DNA from: Cerasicoccus maritimus
Lineage (GTDB): Bacteria; Verrucomicrobiota; Verrucomicrobiia; Opitutales; Cerasicoccaceae
Assembly: GCA_031296935.1 (NCBI GenBank)
Contig: JAVDPD010000017.1
Span: 1-64,000 of the forward strand
Direction: 5' to 3'
DNA length: 64,000 bases
Made by a program: the position numbers and the translations under genes. This document shows positions 54,807 through 63,578 of the stretch, one piece after another. Position 1 is the stretch's first letter. The number at the start of each line of letters is the position of its first letter. The notes below the pieces were generated by a model, which saw only the letters and a list, made by a program, of their open reading frames with translations, ran no database searches and was not told where the DNA came from.

Positions 54807-54951
54807 AACTACAGATAGCGCAGATAAGCGCAGATGTAGTTACCAAAAAATTGTCCTTAATCCGCTCATCTCATTCGCGTTTATTCGCGAAATTCTTAGT
54901 TAAATAAGATTTGCCTCTTCGATATCTGCGTTCATCTGCGCCATTTGTAGT
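54807..54951. repeat. Inverted GCGCAGAT short-word repeats
   Basis: ACTACAGATAGCGCAGATAA (54809 on) and an inverted partner ending ATCTGCGCCATTTGTAGT (54934-54951) share the same consensus as 50963-51040. An ATTCGCG word family is between them (54877-54893). No gene lies in 54785-54987. Confidence 0.65.
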
Positions 54952-54976
54952 TTTAAAAATATCCCTGCCTCTCCGT

Positions 54977-54984
54977 CCCCCCCC
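54977..54984 (+). promoter_or_regulatory. Poly-C tract in the ribosome-binding region
   Basis: Eight C residues (54977-54984) sit 3 nt before the ATG of the next gene, where a purine-rich Shine-Dalgarno sequence would normally be. Length change here could alter translation. Confidence 0.45.
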
Positions 54985-54987
54985 GCC

Positions 54988-56676
54988 ATGCTACGCTCCC
55001 AACAATACGCCAACATCGCTGACCGCCTTGCCCTAACTTGTAATGCCAGTATCGGCGATAACGGCCTTCAGCACAGTGACCCCGCCGTGCACGGCCTACT
55101 GAGTGATGGTAATGTCTTTTACTGTGTGGGAGAGATGAGCCGCGTGCGCGGGTCCCCCCCCCACGAGATCGTCGGCCGTAATTACGTTTCTATCCTGCGG
55201 GCGATGATTGGGCGCCGGGAAGATATCGATACGCTCACTGGTTGCTTCATGGCTATGGGGCTTGCTATGCTCGGGCGTGATGGCCCGAGGCATCCCGTGC
55301 TCACCCAGCTTTCCAATTACGAACGAGCGAAGGTAAAAGAGCTGCTCGATGTGACGCGGGCTTTTCCCCACAATTGGGAAGTCTTCAACGCGAGCATGCG
55401 CATGGCGCGCACGGTCCTGTGGGGCGACGACCCGGAGTTGATTTTGCCGCACATCGAAAAGCTCGTCCGCAAGTATGAGGAGTCCGGCTATTTCGACGAC
55501 TCGCTTGAGAGTGGAGACTACAACAACTACGGGCTGATGACGATTAACTTCGCGCTGCGGCTCTCGGAGTTCCTCCCCCCCCAGCACGATGTCCGCACGC
55601 AAATCGAATCGCTTTTCCGCCCGCATGCGCTGCGCTACGTGGAGTTGCTCAAGCTCTTCATTGGCTCCCACGGCGAGGGCTGGCTCTTTGGCCGCAGCGC
55701 CGGTGTGCTCGGGCAGTTGCAATGCCTTTCATTCTTGGAACAGGTGCTGACCAAAGGTTGGCTCCCCCCCGCCGACGCCGCCTGGGCGCGCACCGCCTGC
55801 CGCGCAGTGCTGCAATACATGGAGGATGTTTTCTGGGACGACGAAGCGCAGTGGTTTTCCTTCCGCGACGCTCACCGGCAGTGTTATCACTACCGCTTTA
55901 CGCTGCCGATGACGTGGGACCTCTGGCGTTACTTCCTCCAACTGGAGCACTATGCCAAGCTCGACGAAGCGCAGGCACCGGACTCTCCCCCCGTCCCCCT
56001 GAGTGAGCCCGTCTGCCGCGAGGTCATCACCAACACCGAGCGCCACACCACCTTCCTCGTCTGGAGCGATGGCGAGGTGAAATGGCAAATGCCGATCATG
56101 GGCGGGCCCACGATTATGTGCGGCGACAATCTGCCGCGGCCCTACCTCCCCGGGCTCTTTGAATGGACCACCGGCACGACGTTCGCGCCCGCGCTTTGCC
56201 CGGAGTTTACGGTTGGTGGCAAAAAGGGTTGGCCCGCTTGGTGGCCGACGTCCACCAAGCTCGAAACAGATGGCGACAACTGGCGCTATGTCGTCGACTA
56301 CCCCACACTTTGTGATGATCACGGCCGCGCGCTCGATTGGCCGATGTCGATCACGGTGGAGTATCGTTTCGGCTCGGGCTTCTTCGAGCGCATCGACCGC
56401 ATCCACGTCTGCGAAAGCATGCAGCTCGACGCCGCACGCATCGAGGTTTTACAGGGCGCGCCGCACCCGAAGTCGCGCAATTACCCGATGGTCTATGCGC
56501 TGAACTCTGCGTTGCAAAGTAACCTGCCCGGCGTCTCCTTGAGCGAAGTGGATGTCTCCGCCGATCCGCTTTACCGCAACTATTTTTCCCATGCCGAGAA
56601 GAGCACGATGCTCACCGGCGAGGGCATCGCACTCCTCCCCGGCGAATACGAAATCCACACGTCGTTGCGCTGGTGA
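54988..56676 (+). CDS. Toroid-fold protein, DUF2264-like
   Basis: A 562-residue soluble protein. The N-terminal two-thirds is helical with repeated motifs (YNNYGLMTINFALRLSEF, GEGWLFGRSAGVLGQLQCL) that resemble DUF2264 and alpha/alpha-toroid carbohydrate enzymes, and the C-terminal third is beta-rich. Four C tracts (55154-55162, 55575-55582, 55764-55770, 55987-55992) encode Pro-Pro pairs. A one-base slip in the first tract would frameshift after about residue 56. The function is unknown; the sugar-related neighbourhood suggests glycan catabolism. Confidence 0.6.
   Translation: MLRSQQYANIADRLALTCNASIGDNGLQHSDPAVHGLLSDGNVFYCVGEMSRVRGSPPHEIVGRNYVSILRAMIGRREDIDTLTGCFMAMGLAMLGRDGPRHPVLTQLSNYERAKVKELLDVTRAFPHNWEVFNASMRMARTVLWGDDPELILPHIEKLVRKYEESGYFDDSLESGDYNNYGLMTINFALRLSEFLPPQHDVRTQIESLFRPHALRYVELLKLFIGSHGEGWLFGRSAGVLGQLQCLSFLEQVLTKGWLPPADAAWARTACRAVLQYMEDVFWDDEAQWFSFRDAHRQCYHYRFTLPMTWDLWRYFLQLEHYAKLDEAQAPDSPPVPLSEPVCREVITNTERHTTFLVWSDGEVKWQMPIMGGPTIMCGDNLPRPYLPGLFEWTTGTTFAPALCPEFTVGGKKGWPAWWPTSTKLETDGDNWRYVVDYPTLCDDHGRALDWPMSITVEYRFGSGFFERIDRIHVCESMQLDAARIEVLQGAPHPKSRNYPMVYALNSALQSNLPGVSLSEVDVSADPLYRNYFSHAEKSTMLTGEGIALLPGEYEIHTSLRW
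55154..55162 (+). repeat. Poly-C tract (9 C) early in the toroid-type gene
   Basis: Nine C residues spanning codons about 56-58 (Ser-Pro-Pro). Homopolymers of this length are prone to slippage; here the frame is intact. Confidence 0.75.
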
Positions 56677-56750
56677 TGACAGATCACGGGCGGTGACGCG
56701 TTCTTTGAAACCAAATGAAACTTTTTTAATGCTCCGGTTTTCAATGGGGC

Positions 56751-57980
56751 ATGTGTTTCCTGCTGCCGAATAGTCTTCGCCACATCGTTTGCGTGTGGCT
56801 TTTGCTGTTTACGCTTGGCGCTCATGCCGTCGATAAACCCTACGGGATATTCTCCAGCGCTGGTGCGGCGAATGATCAGATTTACGAGAACCCACAACTG
56901 CGCGGTGTGCTGATCCGTGTGACCTGGGCGCAGCTTGAGCCAACGCCTGGCAACTACGATTTTAGCGCCTTGGATTTGCAAGTCGCCAAGGTCGAGTCTT
57001 ACGGCAAGCAGTGGTCGCTGGCATCGCCTGCAGGCGGCGTGGGAACGCCTGATTGGTTGATGGACGAGCTCGGCGCGGACTACATTGACTACAGCTTCCG
57101 GGGCGTTCCGGGCTACCGGCTGCCGCTGATCTGGGACCCCGTGGTGCAAGCGCGGCTTAAGCAACTGGCGGAGGCACTGGCCGAGCGTTACAACGATTCG
57201 GAATCGCTCAAGCTGGTTTACGTTTCGCAGATGACGAGCAATGGCTTGGAAGGTCATTTGCAGGGCGTCAACATGACGACGATGTCGAACGCGGGCTACT
57301 CCGATGAAAAGTGGGTCGAGGCCAGCATCGCCAATGCGCGGAATTTTGCTTTGGCCTTCACGAACAAGGCCTTGGCTTTCGAAGTGCATGACATTAACGG
57401 CAGTCACGAGCCACCAATGGAAATTCTCGATGCTTTGTGGAGCGACCCCGAGCTGGAGCAGCGTGTTGGCGCGGCCGTCTGGTGGGTGTCGGGCAAGGAT
57501 TCTTACCAAGCGGATTTGCTGGCGGCGCTCGCGGATTACCCGGGCGATATTTATGGTCAGGTGATCGGCAATTCCGGGCAGCCAGAGCGCTTTTCGAATG
57601 AGGATTACTTGTCCGCTTTGGCCCAAACCAAGGCGCTGGGCATGCGATATCTGGAGCCGTGGGATTACGAATTTCGCTACTCGATGCTGAGCGCAAACGG
57701 CGCTTGGGATGAAGACTTTGCCCGCTACAATGCCTGGTCGGAGGCGGTTTTTGTTTCAGAGCGTCCAGCATTGAATGTAACGATCCAGGACGGTGAGATT
57801 CTCTTGGCTTGGAATGCTCGGGAGGGGCTGCGCTACCGGGTGGATCGTTCGCTTAACTTATCGTCCTGGGATGAAGTTGCGCAGCTAACCCCTGAGTTAG
57901 ATGGCGCGCAGCAAGTGATACTAGACGGATTGGCGACAGCGGAAAATAGGCAGTTCTATCGTGTGGTGTTGATCGATTAG
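56751..57980 (+). CDS. Secreted glycoside-hydrolase-like protein
   Basis: A 409-residue protein with a signal peptide (LRHIVCVWLLLFTLGAHA). The mature chain begins like a GH-A clan TIM barrel: RGVLIRVTWAQLEPTPGNYDF, LKLVYVSQMTSNGLEGH, and ALAFEVHDINGSHEPP near the usual acid/base and nucleophile positions, which I cannot pin down. The C-terminal tail LRYRVDRSLNLSSWDE ... FYRVVLID resembles the terminal module of other secreted proteins in this window. It is probably a polysaccharide-degrading enzyme outside the cell. Confidence 0.65.
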   Translation: MCFLLPNSLRHIVCVWLLLFTLGAHAVDKPYGIFSSAGAANDQIYENPQLRGVLIRVTWAQLEPTPGNYDFSALDLQVAKVESYGKQWSLASPAGGVGTPDWLMDELGADYIDYSFRGVPGYRLPLIWDPVVQARLKQLAEALAERYNDSESLKLVYVSQMTSNGLEGHLQGVNMTTMSNAGYSDEKWVEASIANARNFALAFTNKALAFEVHDINGSHEPPMEILDALWSDPELEQRVGAAVWWVSGKDSYQADLLAALADYPGDIYGQVIGNSGQPERFSNEDYLSALAQTKALGMRYLEPWDYEFRYSMLSANGAWDEDFARYNAWSEAVFVSERPALNVTIQDGEILLAWNAREGLRYRVDRSLNLSSWDEVAQLTPELDGAQQVILDGLATAENRQFYRVVLID

Positions 57981-57987
57981 GTTCGCC

Positions 57988-58004
57988 TTTCGCTTTGAGC
58001 GAAA
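57988..58004 (+). terminator. Small hairpin after the GH-like gene
   Basis: TTTCGCT / AGCGAAA (7 bp, TTG loop) 8 nt after the stop. No T tract, so it is a weak candidate. Confidence 0.35.
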
Positions 58005-58066
58005 ATGACAAGTGAATGATCGTGTGGGTTATTCTGTTCTTTGACCAAATTTGTTAGGATAGGGGC

Positions 58067-59389
58067 ATGCCAAAGAAATCCCCCGCTAAGAAAACACCCT
58101 CCAAAAAACGCTACGTTATCGTCGGAACCGGCGGACGTTCCTTCATGTATGCAGACGCCTTATTGCGCACCTACAAGCGCACCAGCACCCTGTGTGCTAT
58201 CTGCGACTTGAATGCCCAGCGCATGGCCTTCCACAATAAGCGCTACGTGGAAGAGTGGGACTGTAAGCCCGTTAAAACCTACGACTCCGCGGATTTCGAT
58301 CAGATGATCGCGAAGGAAAATCCGGACATCGTCATTGTCACCACGATGGATCGCACGCACCACGATTACATCATCCGCGCCATGAGACTGGGTTGCGATG
58401 TAATCACTGAGAAGCCCATGACGACCGACGCCGACAAGTGTCAGGCCATCGTTGACGCCGCCAAGCGCACGGGCCGGAAAGTTCGCGTGACCTTCAACTA
58501 CCGCTACTCGCCCTCGCGCAGCAAAGTGAAGGAGTTGCTTAAGTCTGGTGTGATCGGTGATGTCAAGTCAGTGCATTTTGAATGGCTGCTCGATACCCGT
58601 CATGGCGCGGATTACTTCCGCCGCTGGCACCGCGATAAGCGCAACTCGGGCGGCTTGATGGTCCACAAAGCGACGCACCACTTTGACCTCGTGAACTGGT
58701 GGCTCGGCAGTGAGCCGAAGGTGGTTTTCGGTCTAGGCCAGCTTGGCTTTTACGGTCGCGCCAACGGCGAAAAATACGGCAACTACCGCCCTTACTATCG
58801 CGCCAGTGGTTCGGAAGCAGCGAAGGATGATCCTTTTGCTCAGACGATGGATGACGTGGCTAACTTGAAGGGGCTGTATCTGGACGCAGAGCACCTCGAT
58901 GGTTACATCCGCGACCAGAATGTCTTCGGCGACGGCATCAGCATTGAGGACACGATGAACGTCAACGTGCTTTACCAAAGCGGCGCGCAGATGTCCTACT
59001 CGTTGACGGCTTACTCGCCCTGGGAAGGGTATCGCGTGGCGTTCAATGGCACTAAGGGACGTATCGAACTCGACGAGCTGGAGAACTCCTACATCAGTGC
59101 TGGTGATAGCCATATCTCCGACGGTTGCACCCACAGCACACGCCTCATGGTGATGCCGCATTGGGAGAAGCCCTATAACGTAGATTTCGTAGTAGGTGAG
59201 GGCGGCCACGGCGGTGGCGACGTCAACATGTTGGCTGATCTCTTTGCGCCGAAGAAGGCGAAGGATCCGCTTGGTCGCGCCGCCGGGTTCCGCGATGGCG
59301 CGATGTCGATCATGACCGGCATTGCCGCGAACCAGTCGTTTGCAACTGGCCAAGCCGTTCAGGTGAAGGATTTGATCCAGCTTCACTAG
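58067..59389 (+). CDS. Gfo/Idh/MocA family oxidoreductase
   Basis: A 440-residue NAD(P)-dependent sugar or inositol dehydrogenase-like enzyme. The N-terminal dinucleotide-binding site is VIVGTGGRSFMYADAL, the catalytic Lys is in ITEKPMTTD, and the C-terminal beta-sheet domain has MVHKATHHFDLVNWWLG (His) typical of the family. A basic N-terminal tail (PKKSPAKKTPSKK) is unusual. Substrate unknown. Confidence 0.9.
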   Translation: MPKKSPAKKTPSKKRYVIVGTGGRSFMYADALLRTYKRTSTLCAICDLNAQRMAFHNKRYVEEWDCKPVKTYDSADFDQMIAKENPDIVIVTTMDRTHHDYIIRAMRLGCDVITEKPMTTDADKCQAIVDAAKRTGRKVRVTFNYRYSPSRSKVKELLKSGVIGDVKSVHFEWLLDTRHGADYFRRWHRDKRNSGGLMVHKATHHFDLVNWWLGSEPKVVFGLGQLGFYGRANGEKYGNYRPYYRASGSEAAKDDPFAQTMDDVANLKGLYLDAEHLDGYIRDQNVFGDGISIEDTMNVNVLYQSGAQMSYSLTAYSPWEGYRVAFNGTKGRIELDELENSYISAGDSHISDGCTHSTRLMVMPHWEKPYNVDFVVGEGGHGGGDVNMLADLFAPKKAKDPLGRAAGFRDGAMSIMTGIAANQSFATGQAVQVKDLIQLH

Positions 59390-59453
59390 GCAAGCTGTCT
59401 TGCTATGTGCTTGCGAGTGGCGCAGTCGGATGACACTTTGACAGCGCTACTGC

Positions 59454-60758
59454 ATGCACGTTTTAGGAAATAAAAAGTTGGGCCTGTTCATGGCCACGAT
59501 GCTGGTGACCGTTAACATGGTGGGCACCGGCATTTTCGTGCTGCCAGTCACGATGGCCAGTGTGGGTAGCATCTCGATCTGGGGCTGGCTGGTGGCCGCG
59601 ATTGGCGCGGGTTCGCTGGGCCTGATGTTTGCCTACCTCGGCGCGACTGATCCGCAGCCGGGCGGGCCGTATGCCTATGCGCGGTCGACCTTCGGTCCCT
59701 ACCTTGGCTTTCAAACGAACTACGTTTATTGGACCGCCAATCTCGTGGGTAACATCGCTGTGGCGACGACCGTTACCAGCTATTTCACGGAGTTCATTCC
59801 AGCTCTGAAATCACAGTGGGTGGGCGCGGGTTTCACGGTGTGCATCATCTGGGTGGCGACGGTGTGCAACATCATTGGCCCGCGTTTTGTAGGCATAGTG
59901 ACGGGGTGGAGTACGGCGCTGGCGATTATCCCGCTGACCTGTGTTGCGGTGTTTGGCTGGTTCTGGTTCGACGCCGATACTTTCCTCGCTGGTTGGAATC
60001 CGCACGATAAAACGCCGATACAGGCGCTGGCGACGAGCGCGACTTTTGCGCTGTGGGCGTTCATTGGCATTGAAAGCGCGTCGGTTGCTTCGGGCGTCAT
60101 TGAGAACCCGAAGCGCAATGTGCCGCTAGCGACGCTGCTCGGGCTCGTCATCGCGACGCTGCTTTACGTGAGCACCTGCACGGTGCTGATGGGGATCATT
60201 CCGGCGGAAGAGCTTGCCAAGAGCGACGCGCCATTCAGTGTGGCGGTGCATCAAGCCGTGGGCGCGATCGGCGCAACCATCATTGGCGTCGCGGCGATTT
60301 TAAAAGCGAGTGGTTCGCTGATCGGGTGGACGCTAACCATTGCGCAAAGCGCGGAGTCGGCTGCGCGCGATGGTATTTTCCCCGGTGTATATGGACGCGC
60401 GAATGAACGCGGCGTGCCGGTGTGGAACTTTGTTATTTCGGCAATCCTGATGAGCTTCATCGTGGTGTTCACGGCTTCGCCATCGTTGACGGAGCAGTTC
60501 AACAAGATCATCGACACCGCGATCATTTTAACGCTGCTGCCCTATCTGTATTCGGCGGTGTCATTCGTCGTGAATTACCGTGCGCGCGACTTGAAGGGTT
60601 GGCGGAAAATCGGTGCCTGGGCGGTGACGCTGCTCGCGATGGCGTATTGCTTGTTTGCGCTGATTGGTTCGCAGAACGAGCTGGTGCACGATGCGATGTT
60701 TCTGCTGTTCCTCAGTGTGCCGATCTACTTGGCGTTCTTGCCGAAAAAGAAAATTTAG
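59454..60758 (+). CDS. AdiC-like amino acid/amine antiporter
   Basis: A 434-residue APC-superfamily transporter with about twelve hydrophobic segments. NMVGTGIFVLP matches the substrate loop of AdiC/PotE/CadB-type antiporters, PGGPYAYARSTFGPYLGFQTN and ALWAFIGIESASVASGV (gating Trp and Glu) are close to AdiC, and GSLIGWTL carries the second conserved Trp. It likely exchanges an amino acid for its decarboxylated amine, but no decarboxylase is beside it, so the substrate is open. Confidence 0.88.
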   Translation: MHVLGNKKLGLFMATMLVTVNMVGTGIFVLPVTMASVGSISIWGWLVAAIGAGSLGLMFAYLGATDPQPGGPYAYARSTFGPYLGFQTNYVYWTANLVGNIAVATTVTSYFTEFIPALKSQWVGAGFTVCIIWVATVCNIIGPRFVGIVTGWSTALAIIPLTCVAVFGWFWFDADTFLAGWNPHDKTPIQALATSATFALWAFIGIESASVASGVIENPKRNVPLATLLGLVIATLLYVSTCTVLMGIIPAEELAKSDAPFSVAVHQAVGAIGATIIGVAAILKASGSLIGWTLTIAQSAESAARDGIFPGVYGRANERGVPVWNFVISAILMSFIVVFTASPSLTEQFNKIIDTAIILTLLPYLYSAVSFVVNYRARDLKGWRKIGAWAVTLLAMAYCLFALIGSQNELVHDAMFLLFLSVPIYLAFLPKKKI

Positions 60759-61702
60759 GTGGCGAGTTTCGCAGCTTTCAGCAATGCTTGCGGTGCGAAA
60801 GTGAGCAAGTAGGCCACGATGTATTTTGGCTTCGTCTGGAGCTGGATAGCGGCGCGGAATAAATCACGGGCATCGGCCCGCTTGGAGAAGTAGAGGCGGT
60901 CCTTGCCCGCATGGAATTTTGCATTCGCGAGCTCGCCTTGGAGGTGGGCCTGGTAGTCCGGGAATGAATTCAATTCCAGAAGCGTTGCGTAGATATAGAC
61001 CTTGTTATCGAATTTATCGATGCTGCGGCGCCCGGTTTCCATTTGCCCATGAATACGGTAGCGGGTGAGGCGTTCGGGGGTGAAATAAAAATTTTGGCCA
61101 GTGGCGGCGAGGAGGCACGACAGCCAGAAGTCATAGGCACCGACGATTTCATTGGTAAAGCGGCTCCAGTTGATTGCGTTTTTGCGAAAAGCCGAGGCCA
61201 TCGCGAGCGGGACGCCGTTGTGCATCAGCACGAATTCGGATGGATTCGGCACCGCGCCTTTGGCCAAATAATCGCGATGGTATATGCGCGGGTTCTCCTC
61301 CGAATAGGCTTCGTCGATGTCGCCTTCGCCGTCGATTATCCAATGCTCGCAGAAACTCAGCACGACTGAGTTATCGGCTTCCATCGGCGGGATTACATGG
61401 GCCAGGAACTCCGGCTCCCAGGCGTCGTCATCGTTCAGGATGGCAATATATTTGCCCGAGGCGCGCTTCACCGCTTCGCGAATACTGCTGACGATGCCAA
61501 CATTCGTTGGATTGGGCAGGTAAATGATTGCGCCACTGGCAATGTGCGGCGCGCAGATTTCACGCGCGGCTTCCGTCCCGGAGTCATCGACGACGATGAT
61601 TTCCTTATCGCAGAACGTTTGGGCGAGCGCGCTTTGCAAGGCTTCCGGTAGGTAGTCCACCCGTTTGTAAACCGTCAATACGACTGTGACCAATGCGCTC
61701 AT
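60755..61702 (-). CDS. GT2 family glycosyltransferase
   Basis: A 315-residue GT-A-fold transferase. VTVVLTVYKRVDYLPEAL opens the nucleotide-binding domain, DKEIIVVDDSG contains the first Asp motif and YIAILNDDDAWEP is the DxD metal-binding site. The C-terminal part is helical without membrane segments. It converges with the transporter; their stop codons overlap. Confidence 0.92.
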   Translation of the reverse strand: MSALVTVVLTVYKRVDYLPEALQSALAQTFCDKEIIVVDDSGTEAAREICAPHIASGAIIYLPNPTNVGIVSSIREAVKRASGKYIAILNDDDAWEPEFLAHVIPPMEADNSVVLSFCEHWIIDGEGDIDEAYSEENPRIYHRDYLAKGAVPNPSEFVLMHNGVPLAMASAFRKNAINWSRFTNEIVGAYDFWLSCLLAATGQNFYFTPERLTRYRIHGQMETGRRSIDKFDNKVYIYATLLELNSFPDYQAHLQGELANAKFHAGKDRLYFSKRADARDLFRAAIQLQTKPKYIVAYLLTFAPQALLKAAKLAT

Positions 61703-61724
61703 GTTGCCTTAACGGTGTAGCGGA

Positions 61725-62663
61725 TTAGTTCCAGCCGTTCCAGCTGATTCCGAGCTGAATCCAGAGTGGGATGGTGATCAAGCTGAGCAGACAGGTGGGG
61801 ATTACGGTGCGCAGGGCGATGTCGGTGCGGCCGCCGTAAACGCTGGTCAGCACGACGGGAAATACGCCACAGGGCATCACCGCGTGGACGAGCGCTGCCT
61901 CGCGCAGCGGTAGGGATGCGGGGATAAAAAGATAGGCTGCCACGAGGATGAGCGGCATGATGCCGAGCCGCGTGATGCAGGCGCCGAGTGCGACTGTTGG
62001 CCGCGTGAAAATGGGTTCGCGGGAAATGAGATCCCACATCGTTGCGCCAATCATCATCAGGCCGATTGGGATGGCGCAGCGGCCGAAGAGGTCCAGGGAT
62101 TCACTGGCGAACTTTGGGATGAATGGTGTGAGGCCCAGCAGGTTGACGATCACCGCGAGCAGGATGGCCATCAGCGGCGGCGAGATGATGCGCTTGAGAC
62201 TGCTGCGGTTGAATTCACCACTGACGATCAGCACGCCCACGCTCCACATGGCGAGCTCGACGCCGACGCTGATTACGAGCAGCACGCCGGTGGTTTCCAG
62301 GCCGAAGAGCGGTTGGCAAACGGGAATCGCGAAGTAGCCGTAGTTGTAGATGCCGCCGGTGAAGCTGAAGGCGCGGCGCTCGGCGTTGTCCTTCATCCCG
62401 AAGAGCGGCGCGATGGCGTAAAACACCGCGTAGCCGACCATTACGAAGATGAAGCCGGTCAGCACCGCGCTGACGATAAGCCCATCACTGCGGAGCGACT
62501 CATTCCGCGAAACAACGGAAAACAGAAAGGCCGGGTAGAGGATATTGACGACGAGCTTGAGCAGCGTTTTCTCGCCGGCGTTGGTGATCCACTCGAGTTT
62601 ACGGGCAAGCCCTCCGGCGCCCATGATGATGAACACGGGGACAATCGCGAAAAACATGTCCAT
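61725..62663 (-). CDS. AEC family transporter (auxin efflux carrier)
   Basis: About 312 residues from the ATG at 62663 (MDMFFAIVPVFIIMG). A GTG at 62684 would add seven residues inside a hairpin. Around ten hydrophobic segments with the AEC patterns NILYPAFLFSVV, FSFTGGIYNYGYFAIPV and LCAIPIGLMMIG-like stretches are visible. AEC proteins export small organic acids; the substrate is unknown here. Confidence 0.88.
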   Translation of the reverse strand: MDMFFAIVPVFIIMGAGGLARKLEWITNAGEKTLLKLVVNILYPAFLFSVVSRNESLRSDGLIVSAVLTGFIFVMVGYAVFYAIAPLFGMKDNAERRAFSFTGGIYNYGYFAIPVCQPLFGLETTGVLLVISVGVELAMWSVGVLIVSGEFNRSSLKRIISPPLMAILLAVIVNLLGLTPFIPKFASESLDLFGRCAIPIGLMMIGATMWDLISREPIFTRPTVALGACITRLGIMPLILVAAYLFIPASLPLREAALVHAVMPCGVFPVVLTSVYGGRTDIALRTVIPTCLLSLITIPLWIQLGISWNGWN

Positions 62664-62675
62664 AAAATCGAGCAA

Positions 62676-62704
62676 GCCACTCACCCTGTGCAGGGACGAG
62701 TGGC
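62676..62704 (-). terminator. Hairpin between peroxiredoxin and AEC genes
   Basis: GCCACTC / GAGTGGC with an inner CCCTG / CAGGG. It follows the minus-strand peroxiredoxin gene and precedes the AEC start. No T tract. Confidence 0.4.
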
Positions 62705-62740
62705 TGTCGAAATAATTTTGCGAACTGGTTCGCGTCGAGG

Positions 62741-63541
62741 CTAGCTAGCAGGCGTGCTTTCGCCGCTGTTAAGCGACTGAACGGCCTTCAATATATCGGC
62801 AGGCTCGGCGCGTTTCTTGTAGTCGGGATCAACGAAGTCCCAAGCGATCGTGCCGTCTTGTTCAATCACATAGGCGACGGTGAGCGGGAGCTCCTTGGTA
62901 TCACTGCCGTTGTATTCCGAGAGCTTGAGGCGGCCTTCGAGGATGTCGTAAGTGTCGTCGTCGAGGCTGTAAACGATGCCGTATTCCTTGGCGACAGCGT
63001 TGCCATTGTCACTGAGAACGACGAATTCCAGCTCGTTCTTTTCGGCAGTGGAAAGCGAGTTATCCGGGGTCTCCGGGCTGATCGCCACGAGCTGGGCTCC
63101 GGCTTCCTTGAGCTGTGGCAAAATGCCCTGCATCGCATGAAGCTGCAGGTTGCAATAGGGGCACCAACCGCCGCGATACCATACGACCACAACAGGGCCC
63201 TCCTTGAGCAGCTCAGACAACGCAACCTGCTCGCCATTGGCGTTGGGCAAGGTGAAGTCCGGGGCTTGGTCGCCTGTTTTCTTGGCGCTGGCGGTGACGC
63301 CGGATTCCGCGACATGTTCAATGCCGGCCTTAAACGTTTTCTTCAGGGGCTCAGGCGCAGTCGCGGCAAAGTTCTCGGCGCGGGCGTCGAGGTCTTTTTG
63401 CAGGCTCGGGACGGCAGCGGTTTTCTCGCCGGCCGAGCAGCAAGACGGCATTGCAAAGGCTTGGCCGCCGAAATACACGAGGCCGATAGCGGCCGCTGCG
63501 ATGAGTTTAAAACTTAGGCAAGGAGAACACGTTTTTAACAT
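62741..63541 (-). CDS. Exported peroxiredoxin-like protein (AhpC/TSA)
   Basis: A 266-residue thioredoxin-fold protein. The N-terminus carries a signal peptide (SFKLIAAAAIGLVYFGGQAFA), then KKTGDQAPDFTLPNANGEQVALSELL and the redox motif RGGWCPYCNLQL. VAISPETPDNS and FVVLSDNGN follow, as in peroxiredoxin-like families. It likely reduces peroxides in the periplasm. Two Cys in the signal region (PSCCSAG) may be a lipoprotein-like site or chance. Confidence 0.88.
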   Translation of the reverse strand: MLKTCSPCLSFKLIAAAAIGLVYFGGQAFAMPSCCSAGEKTAAVPSLQKDLDARAENFAATAPEPLKKTFKAGIEHVAESGVTASAKKTGDQAPDFTLPNANGEQVALSELLKEGPVVVVWYRGGWCPYCNLQLHAMQGILPQLKEAGAQLVAISPETPDNSLSTAEKNELEFVVLSDNGNAVAKEYGIVYSLDDDTYDILEGRLKLSEYNGSDTKELPLTVAYVIEQDGTIAWDFVDPDYKKRAEPADILKAVQSLNSGESTPAS

Positions 63542-63578
63542 GCCTATCTAGTCGGCGGCTGTCCGGAAACCTTGCGTA

